Shown here: positions 43,519-49,343 of the stretch, piece after piece
Position numbering within the stretch: the first letter of the stretch is position 1
Layout: each line of letters opens with the position of its first letter
Assembly: GCA_001464615.1 (NCBI GenBank)
Contig: LNFI01000015.1
Span: 1 to 49,343 of the forward strand
Origin: Sphingomonadales bacterium Ga0077557
GTDB lineage: Bacteria; Pseudomonadota; Alphaproteobacteria; Sphingomonadales; Sphingomonadaceae
DNA: 49,343 nt
Reading direction: 5' to 3'
Notes under the pieces: generated by a model
What the model was told of the DNA's origin: nothing
The model's input: the letters and a program-made list of their open reading frames with translations, nothing else
Databases searched by the model: none
Made by a program: the position numbers and the translations under genes

Positions 43519-44276
43519 TGACCCAGTTCAATATGATTTCTGGCAATCGCTGGCTGTTGCTTGGCGTGGCGGCGATATCCGCCGTGATCGGTGCCGGGGC
43601 GGTTGCCGGAGTGAACCACTTGTCGGGCAGTACGCTGGCCACGCCGCAGCGCGCGGCGATGGAGCGCGTGGTGCATGATTATGTGCTCGCCCATCCGGAG
43701 ATTATTCCCGAAGCGATGGGGCTGATGCGCGACCGCGAAACGGGGCGCGGAATCGCCGCCAATCGCGATGCGATCCTCACCCCGTTTGGCAATGCCTGGG
43801 TCGGCAATCCCAAAGGCGATGTCACGCTGGTGGAATATTTCGATTATAATTGCGGCTATTGCCGATCGAGCTTGCCCACCATCACCAAGCTGGTGGCGAG
43901 CGACCCCAATGTGCGGATCATCTTTCGCGAATTGCCAATCCTGTCGGCCGAAAGCCGCAGCGCTGCGCGGCTGAGTCTGGTCGCCGCCGAGCGTGGCCGG
44001 TTCAAGCAATTTCATGAAGCACTCTACGCTGGCGGGCCCATCTCCGACACGTCGATGGCCCGCGCGATGCAGGCAGCGGGGCTCGATCCGCAAATGGTGC
44101 AACAGGCGGTGAACAATCCCCGCATTGATGCCGAGATTGACAGCAACCTGCGGGTCGCCCAGCAGCTGGGGATGACGGGCACGCCATCCTGGGTGATTGG
44201 CGACCATGTCGTTTCGGCAGCGCTGCCAATCGAGGAACTGCAACGGCTGATCGCCAAGCAGCGCGCCAAGAGCTGA
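43518..44276 (+). CDS. DsbA-family thiol-disulfide protein
   Basis: A 252-residue membrane-anchored periplasmic oxidoreductase. One N-terminal helix at about 12-32 acts as signal or anchor. A helical segment at 45-85 with the DsbA_N/Com1-like pattern is next. The thioredoxin part has the active site C112-GY-C115 and the cis-proline loop TGTPSWVIG near 215. GTG at 43518 overlaps the TAG of the protease gene (TAGTG). The CGYC dipeptide suggests an oxidase or isomerase. Its coupling to the M48 protease suggests that both serve envelope protein folding. Confidence 0.9.
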   Translation: MTQFNMISGNRWLLLGVAAISAVIGAGAVAGVNHLSGSTLATPQRAAMERVVHDYVLAHPEIIPEAMGLMRDRETGRGIAANRDAILTPFGNAWVGNPKGDVTLVEYFDYNCGYCRSSLPTITKLVASDPNVRIIFRELPILSAESRSAARLSLVAAERGRFKQFHEALYAGGPISDTSMARAMQAAGLDPQMVQQAVNNPRIDAEIDSNLRVAQQLGMTGTPSWVIGDHVVSAALPIEELQRLIAKQRAKS

Positions 44277-44288
44277 CGAGAGAATCCG

Positions 44289-44350
44289 CCGGGCCGTTGT
44301 GCCGGGCGATTGTACCGGGTGATTGTACCGGGTGATTGTACCGGGCGACC
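44289..44350. repeat. 13-bp tandem repeat upstream of the ABC transporter
   Basis: Four full units and a partial one of CCGGG(C/T)GATTGTA occur head to tail from 44289 to 44350; the two central units are identical and the outer ones differ by one to four bases. They lie 40 bases before the ABC ATPase start, where the leader or promoter should be. The number of units may vary between strains. Confidence 0.8.
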
Positions 44351-44390
44351 GCCCGCCTTATCTCTTCGTCATCATCATACCGGGGCAATC

Positions 44391-45326
44391 ATGACCGCAA
44401 TTCTGGCCGTTTCAGGCCTGACCAAGACCTATGCGTCGGGGCTGACCGCGCTGGACCATGTCGATCTGACGATCGCCAAGGGCGAAATCTTCGCGCTGCT
44501 CGGCCCCAATGGCGCGGGCAAGACGACGCTGATCAGCATCATTTGCGGGCTGGTCACCCCGAGCGGTGGCAGCGTGACGGTGGCGGGGCACGACATCCAG
44601 AAAGAGTATCGCGCGGCGCGCTACCGGATCGGGCTGGTGCCGCAGGAGCTGTCGACCGATGCATTCGAAACGGTGCTGGCCACCGTCAGCTTCTCGCGCG
44701 GGCTGTTTGGGCGACCGCGCGACCCCGCTGTGATCGAACGCATCCTGCGCGACCTGTCTCTATGGGAGAAGCGCAACAACAAGATCATGGAGCTTTCCGG
44801 CGGGATGAAACGCCGCGTGCTGATCGCCAAGGCGCTCAGCCATGAACCCGACATATTGTTCCTCGACGAGCCGACCGCCGGCGTCGATGTCGAGCTGCGC
44901 CGCGATATGTGGGCGCTGGTCCGGCGCCTGCGCGAGCGTGGCACCACGATCATCCTGACCACGCATTATATCGAGGAGGCCGAGGAGATGGCCGACCGCG
45001 TCGGCGTGATCCTGAAGGGCAAGCTGATCCTGGTCGAGGACAAGACCACGCTGATGCAGAAGCTCGGCAAGAAGACGCTGACGATCAACCTCACCGAGCC
45101 GCTCACCGCCGTGCCGCCCGAGCTGGCGCAATGGAACCCGACGCTGAAGGCCGAGGGCAATGAGCTGGAATATGTGTTCGAGGCGAATAGCGAGCGTACC
45201 GGCATCCCCTCGCTGCTGCGCGCGATGGGCGATCTCGGCATCGGCTTCAAAGATTTGAACACCGCGCAAAGCTCGCTTGAGGATATTTTCGTCGGGCTGG
45301 TGCATGAAGGGGGAGCCGCACAATGA
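44391..45326 (+). CDS. ABC transporter ATP-binding protein (ABC-2 type)
   Basis: The ATPase of an exporter, 311 residues. Walker [10 protein letters not shown] is at 38-46, the signature LSGGM near 138, Walker [11 protein letters not shown] near 158. The C-terminal 80 residues form an accessory domain common in drug and polysaccharide exporters of the DrrA/NodI/YadG group. The ATG at 44391 starts the conserved sequence; a longer frame to 44310 reads the tandem repeat. It overlaps the permease by 4 bases (ATGA). The substrate is not visible. Confidence 0.92.
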   Translation: MTAILAVSGLTKTYASGLTALDHVDLTIAKGEIFALLGPNGAGKTTLISIICGLVTPSGGSVTVAGHDIQKEYRAARYRIGLVPQELSTDAFETVLATVSFSRGLFGRPRDPAVIERILRDLSLWEKRNNKIMELSGGMKRRVLIAKALSHEPDILFLDEPTAGVDVELRRDMWALVRRLRERGTTIILTTHYIEEAEEMADRVGVILKGKLILVEDKTTLMQKLGKKTLTINLTEPLTAVPPELAQWNPTLKAEGNELEYVFEANSERTGIPSLLRAMGDLGIGFKDLNTAQSSLEDIFVGLVHEGGAAQ

Positions 45327-46093
45327 CCGGCATGAACTGGCACGGCATCGCCGCCATTTATCGTTTCGAACTCGCGCGCTTTGGCCGCACCATCGCGACC
45401 AGCCTGTTGACGCCGGTCATCACCACCGCGCTCTATTTCATCGTGTTCGGCTCGGCGATCGGATCGAAGATCACGACGGTGGACGGCGTGCCGTACGGCG
45501 CGTTCATCGTCCCCGGCCTCATCATGCTGTCGATGCTGACTGAGGGGATCGGCAATGCGAGCTTCGGGATCTACATGCCGAAATGGTCGGGCACGATCTA
45601 TGAACTGCTCTCCGCGCCGATCTCGCCGTTTGAAACCGTGCTCGCTTATGTTGGCGCGGCGGCGACCAAATCGATGATCCTGGGGCTGGTGATCTTCGCG
45701 ACCGCGCATCTCTTCGTGGCGCTGCCGATCGCGCATCCGGTGGCGATGATCGGCTTCATGCTGCTGACCGCAATCACCTTTTGCCTGTTCGGCTTCGTGC
45801 TCGGCATCTGGGCGAAGAGCTTCGAGCAGTTGCAGATCGTGCCGCTGCTGGTGGTGACGCCGCTGACGTTTTTGGGCGGCACCTTTTATTCGATCAAGAT
45901 GCTGCCCGAGGCGTGGCAGACGGTAACCTTGTTCAACCCGATCGTGTATCTGATCAGCGGCTTTCGCTGGACGTTTTTCGGCCAGGGGGACGTAGCGATT
46001 GGGTGGAGTTTGGTGGCGATTGGCGGGTTTTTGGGCGTCTCGTTGGCGACGATCGCGTGGATTTTCCGGACGGGGTATCGGTTGAAGAGTTGA
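45323..46093 (+). CDS. ABC-2 type transporter permease
   Basis: The membrane part of the exporter, 256 residues with six helices. The ABC2_membrane fold is shown by the [18 protein letters not shown] helix, the [12 protein letters not shown] loop and the [15 protein letters not shown] helix that ends the conserved core. It resembles YadH-type permeases. The start at 45323 shares ATGA with the ATPase stop. With the preceding gene it forms a complete two-gene exporter of unknown substrate. Confidence 0.92.
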   Translation: MTGMNWHGIAAIYRFELARFGRTIATSLLTPVITTALYFIVFGSAIGSKITTVDGVPYGAFIVPGLIMLSMLTEGIGNASFGIYMPKWSGTIYELLSAPISPFETVLAYVGAAATKSMILGLVIFATAHLFVALPIAHPVAMIGFMLLTAITFCLFGFVLGIWAKSFEQLQIVPLLVVTPLTFLGGTFYSIKMLPEAWQTVTLFNPIVYLISGFRWTFFGQGDVAIGWSLVAIGGFLGVSLATIAWIFRTGYRLKS

Positions 46094-46108
46094 TGCTGGG
46101 GCCGGTAG

Positions 46109-46127
46109 CCCCGGGTCCAGCCCGGGG
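46109..46127. terminator. Bidirectional hairpin between permease and hydrolase
   Basis: CCCCGGG (46109-46115) and CCCGGGG (46121-46127) enclose a 5-base loop between convergent genes. It resembles half of the palindromic element in ileS at 28222-28306. Confidence 0.6.
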
Positions 46128-46144
46128 TGAGGGGATTGTTGGCT

Positions 46145-48007
46145 TTACTTCACCACCGGCAACACCACCGCCGATCCCGCACACACCTTCTGCTCGGCCT
46201 TCAGATACTGCTCTGGCTTGGCGCGCGAGATGTTGGGTACGAAGGTCTGCGGGTTGCGGTCGATGACGGGGAACCAGCTCGACTGGATTTGCACCATGAT
46301 CCGGTGGCCTTTTTTGAAGACATGGTCGTGGTCGCGTAAGGGCACATCCCATTTGGTCACTTGCCCCGGCACCAGCGGCTTTGGATCGGTCTCGCTGGTC
46401 AGGAACCGGCCGCGGCGGACCTCCATTGCGATTGGCCATTGATAGCCGTTGAGCTGGCGGGGATAGGCGCCGAGCGGGGCGCTGTTGTCGAACTTGGCGT
46501 AATCATCGGGCAGCACGTCGATGAGCTTCACCACGAAATCGCTGTCGGTGCCGCTGGTCGAGGCCATCAGCTCGGCGGCGATTTTTCCAGTCACGGTCAG
46601 GTCGGCGTCCAACGGCGCTGAGACATAGCTCAGCACATCGGGCCGGTGATCGACGAAGCGCTGGTCGGCGGCTTCCCACCAGCGCCATTCGGCACGCGGG
46701 TAGGTGGACGAGATCGGACGCTCGCGGAAAGGCACCGGGTTGGCGGGGTCGGAAACATAGCTGCGACACGCCTCCCCCGCGGCAGGCTTGTCGAAGCGCA
46801 GGCTGCCATCGGTGTGGAGATACAGGCTGGTCTCCGTCGCCATCTTGGGCGGCCAGCTTGCATATGTTTTCCAGACATTCGATCCCGATTGCAGAATGCG
46901 CGCTTCATAAGCGGGCTTTTCGCCCACGCCGTGGAGCCAATAGCGGAAGAACGGCTCCTCAATCTGTTCGCGGAATTCCACGCCCGTATCGCGGCCAAGC
47001 GGGATGTTGCCGAGCATATCCATCTTGCCATGCCAGCTGCCATGCGCCCAGGGACCGGCGACCATCACGTTCAGGTGATCGGGGTCGTTCTCCTCCTGCT
47101 TGGCATAGATCTGCCAGCTCCCCCATGGATCTTCCTGATCCCAGAAACCGGCGACGTTAAGTGTCGGCACCGTCGTCTTGCCGAGCGCCTTGTGCCAGTT
47201 CTGGTCGGTGTAAAAGCCGTCATGATTGGGGTGGTCGAACAGCGATGTCGCCATCGGCACCTTGCCGCCCCAAATCTTGTCGAGATTGGCCGCCGCGCCA
47301 AGCTTCAGGAAATAATCATAGGTATCGACGCCACCATAATCGAAATCGGGGCCATCATCCTTGGTCAGCTGGAGCGAGGATACCCAGTCGGCGACATAGC
47401 TCAGCCTGAGCGCGCCATTGCGGTGGAGATCGTCATTGGTCCAATAATCGATCCACGCCGCTTGCGGGGATACCGCCTTCAGCGCCGGATGCGGATGGAC
47501 CAGCGCAATCGCCGCCGCAAAGCCCGGATAGGACACGCCCCACATCCCGACCTTGCCGTTATTGGGCTTTACGTTCTTCACCAGCCAGGCGATCGAATCA
47601 TAGGCATCGGTCGCTTCATCAACGATTTTGGGCTGGCCGGGGTGCACAGCAGTGGACAGCGTAAACTTCCCGTCCGAGCCAAACCGCCCGCGCATCGACT
47701 GGAACACAAAGATATAGCCGTCCTTGACCAGTCCCTTCCAGCTGCCCGGCACCTGGCGCGGTGCAGCTTGCGGGATGCCATAGGGGGTGCGCTGGAACAG
47801 GATCGGCAGTGGACCCTTTGCCCCTGTCGGGCGCAGGATCACCGTCTCCATCTTCGCGCCGTCGCGCATCGGCACCATGATCTTTTCAAAGGTGAAGGGG
47901 GCTGCCGCCTCCACCGGTGCTTGCGCAGGCGCTGCCGGCGGGCGCGCAGCGATCATCACGGGCATGGTTGTGGCCGCAAGCAGCATGACAAGGTGGCGAG
48001 CACGCAT
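46145..48007 (-). CDS. Secreted CocE/NonD-family hydrolase (X-Pro dipeptidyl-peptidase-like)
   Basis: A serine hydrolase of 620 residues. The signal peptide ends near 30 (AAPAQA). The alpha/beta-hydrolase domain has the nucleophile Ser159 in GVSYPG. The catalytic Asp is likely in FWDQEDPWG near 285, and the His in GPWAHGSW near 320. The C-terminal 240 residues form the jelly-roll PepX_C domain (ADLTVTGKIAAELMAST, KKGHRIMVQIQSS). Members hydrolyse X-Pro peptides, cocaine-like esters or beta-lactam-like amides; the substrate cannot be told. The start at 48007 is chosen by the signal peptide. It stands alone and is convergent with the ABC permease. Confidence 0.9.
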   Translation of the reverse strand: MRARHLVMLLAATTMPVMIAARPPAAPAQAPVEAAAPFTFEKIMVPMRDGAKMETVILRPTGAKGPLPILFQRTPYGIPQAAPRQVPGSWKGLVKDGYIFVFQSMRGRFGSDGKFTLSTAVHPGQPKIVDEATDAYDSIAWLVKNVKPNNGKVGMWGVSYPGFAAAIALVHPHPALKAVSPQAAWIDYWTNDDLHRNGALRLSYVADWVSSLQLTKDDGPDFDYGGVDTYDYFLKLGAAANLDKIWGGKVPMATSLFDHPNHDGFYTDQNWHKALGKTTVPTLNVAGFWDQEDPWGSWQIYAKQEENDPDHLNVMVAGPWAHGSWHGKMDMLGNIPLGRDTGVEFREQIEEPFFRYWLHGVGEKPAYEARILQSGSNVWKTYASWPPKMATETSLYLHTDGSLRFDKPAAGEACRSYVSDPANPVPFRERPISSTYPRAEWRWWEAADQRFVDHRPDVLSYVSAPLDADLTVTGKIAAELMASTSGTDSDFVVKLIDVLPDDYAKFDNSAPLGAYPRQLNGYQWPIAMEVRRGRFLTSETDPKPLVPGQVTKWDVPLRDHDHVFKKGHRIMVQIQSSWFPVIDRNPQTFVPNISRAKPEQYLKAEQKVCAGSAVVLPVVK

Positions 48008-48167
48008 CCATCAATCTCCCATTCACGCCGTCCAGCCTAACCCGCCGATTGCCAATCGAGAAGCGCCGATCACCCCGCTCAGCCACCAAACCGCATGAAC
48101 GATGACATCCTGTTGGTGCTGCAGCGGAAAAACGGGTAACGGCGGCTGCGAGGGTCAAGGATTCTGA

Positions 48168-49250
48168 ATGACGAATGACGATGCCGACCGGGTAGAGGCA
48201 ATGATGGAATCGGCTGATCTGGCAACTGCGCTGGGCAGTGACCGGTTCAAACAGTTCCTGGATCATGTGCCCGTTGCGGTGGCTGTATCGGAACTTCATC
48301 CGTCCGAAATCGTCACCTATGCCAATCTGGAATTTGCCCGCCTCACCGGGCAGGATGTTGCCGATATCGTCGGGAAAAGCTGGCGGCATTTGCCTGGCCT
48401 GGCGGCTGCTGCCGATGATGATCGCCTGTTGCGCGACGCGGTGAAGGATGATTCCGAATATATCGGCGAATTCCGGATCGAACGCGAGGCCGGGGTGATC
48501 AATGTCGATGTCTGGTCAAACACGATTGAGGGTGACAGCGGCACGCCGATCTACCGGCTGGTCGCGCTAGGCCACACGGCCGGCGACGAAGATGATGCGT
48601 TGGCGGCATTGCGCAAGAAGGACGCGGCGCTTCGCGAATTGCAGCACCGGGTAAAAAACAACCTGCAAATGATCACGGCGCTGATCCGGTTGGAGGCGCG
48701 CAACGTGCCCGATGGCGACACGGGCGAACGGTTTGATCGGCTTGCCGGTCGCATCCATGCGCTGGCAACGCTGTACGACACATTGTCCAAGGACGCCGCC
48801 GACGACATGATCGATCTGGGCACCTATCTGGCCCAAATCGCTGGCGCGGTGATGCAGGCCCATGCCGTTGAGGGCATTCGACTGGATATGAAGGTAGATA
48901 CCTGGCCTGTATCAATCGATGTCGCGATGCCCGCCGGGCTGGTTGTCAACGAGGTCCTCACCAATGCCCTGAAACACGCTTTTGCCGATCGGGAGAGCGG
49001 CACCATCACGATGCACAGCCTGATCGATGATAGCGGCTGCCATATCACGCTTGCGGATGACGGGGTGGGGCTGCCCGATCAGATCGTCTGGCCCGAACGC
49101 GGCAAGCTGAGCGCGATAATCGTGCAATCCTTGCGTCAGAACGCCAAGGCCAAGATCACGGTCGATTCCGCGCCGGGCAAGGGCGTGAAGGTCGTGATTT
49201 CATTCGCCCGCTCCGCGGCAGCGGAGACAGCTGCTGACGACGCCCACTAG
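48168..49250 (+). CDS. PAS-domain sensor histidine kinase, HisKA_2 type
   Basis: A soluble sensor kinase of 360 residues. A PAS domain covers about 25-135, with the LOV/PAS-like DIVGKSW and VNVDVWSNTI; no LOV cysteine is seen. The HisKA_2 dimerisation domain has the phospho-accepting His160 in ELQHRVKNN. The ATPase has the N box VVNEVLTNALKHAF and the G1 box LADDGVGLP, but the G2 region reads GKLSAIIVQSL, without the GLGL form. There are no membrane segments. Such kinases often feed the PhyR/EcfG stress pathway in alphaproteobacteria. Its stop TAG is the last three bases of the CTAG next to the insertion-sequence end. Any response regulator would lie beyond the element. Confidence 0.88.
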   Translation: MTNDDADRVEAMMESADLATALGSDRFKQFLDHVPVAVAVSELHPSEIVTYANLEFARLTGQDVADIVGKSWRHLPGLAAAADDDRLLRDAVKDDSEYIGEFRIEREAGVINVDVWSNTIEGDSGTPIYRLVALGHTAGDEDDALAALRKKDAALRELQHRVKNNLQMITALIRLEARNVPDGDTGERFDRLAGRIHALATLYDTLSKDAADDMIDLGTYLAQIAGAVMQAHAVEGIRLDMKVDTWPVSIDVAMPAGLVVNEVLTNALKHAFADRESGTITMHSLIDDSGCHITLADDGVGLPDQIVWPERGKLSAIIVQSLRQNAKAKITVDSAPGKGVKVVISFARSAAAETAADDAH

Positions 49251-49340
49251 AGTCTGTCCTGATTAGATTGAGGCGTATCCGCTGTTTCGGAGGTAGCTTG
49301 CGCATTCGTGTGGCGGGAAGGTGTCGAGTAGCGTTCCGAT
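49247..49340 (+). mobile_element. Outer end of an insertion sequence (right copy, partial)
   Basis: Reverse complement of 1-94, base for base. CTAG at 49247-49250 is followed by the inward-reading AGTCTGTCC terminus. The insertion point falls directly on the stop codon of the histidine kinase gene. The transposase is outside the window. The three bases 49341-49343 continue the element beyond the left copy. Confidence 0.75.
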
Positions 49341-49343
49341 GCG

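Noticed and set aside
44289..44350. CRISPR array
   Set aside because: Units are 13 bp, adjacent with no spacers, and no cas gene is near.
1..49343. Whole window as one composite transposon
   Set aside because: The interior is made of essential and core genes in normal operons, so the two element ends are better read as separate insertions or contig limits.

Overview
The window is about 49.3 kb of GC-rich chromosomal DNA from an alphaproteobacterium, most likely a sphingomonad (Sphingomonadaceae). Protein content supports this: an RNase E with an acidic S1 insertion, a BamF-like lipoprotein behind lspA, a frameshift-free prfB, a HisKA_2-type histidine kinase, and the small sphingomonad-type hypothetical proteins. 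The genus cannot be fixed from the sequence alone. Almost everything is core metabolism and envelope maintenance. I found no rRNA, tRNA, CRISPR array, prophage or complete transposase.

Both window ends are the same 94 bp in inverted orientation (1-94 and 49247-49340). They look like the outer ends of two copies of one insertion sequence whose bodies lie outside the window. The block between them is therefore probably a contig bounded by repeats, not one transposon.

Layout. 162-4347: cytochrome c', a YdeI-like protein, an Asp-rich protein, a Bcr/CflA drug exporter and two tandem paralogous lipoproteins. 4452-10686: a 2-oxoglutarate oxygenase, homoserine dehydrogenase, a small exported protein, a CoA-binding protein, the Fe-S carrier Mrp, then hflK-hflC. 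10771-15498: a Do/HtrA protease closed by a strong terminator, a HerA-like ATPase, a methyltransferase and a glycine-zipper protein. 15667-22402: an NTF2-like protein with a damaged C-terminus, a GH130 plus GT4-fusion pair, and a GH29 fucosidase between two gene-free stretches; this is the most accessory-looking part. 22403-29365: queF, sseA-metC (overlapping) and the ileS-lspA-bamF-like operon. 29820-30728: a MipA-type outer-membrane protein. 38775 down to 30721: a long minus-strand run amiC, mrcA, prfB, a lipoprotein methyltransferase, thyA, folA, ribF, with many short gaps and overlaps. 39257-49250: rne, a BepA-like M48 protease with a DsbA-like partner, an ABC-2 exporter, a secreted CocE-type hydrolase and a sensor kinase.

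Functional themes. Envelope quality control is over-represented: hflKC, the Do protease, the M48/TPR protease, the DsbA-like protein, lspA, the BamF-like protein, amiC and mrcA. One-carbon and nucleotide synthesis is grouped as thyA-folA-ribF. Sulfur metabolism is grouped as sseA-metC.

The most unusual structures are two different palindromic repeats lying in frame inside ileS, with a third repeat just upstream of it and a fourth beyond the operon end. They resemble selfish palindromic elements that tolerate insertion into reading frames. The GT4-fusion/GH130 pair is the best candidate for a little-described biochemical system.
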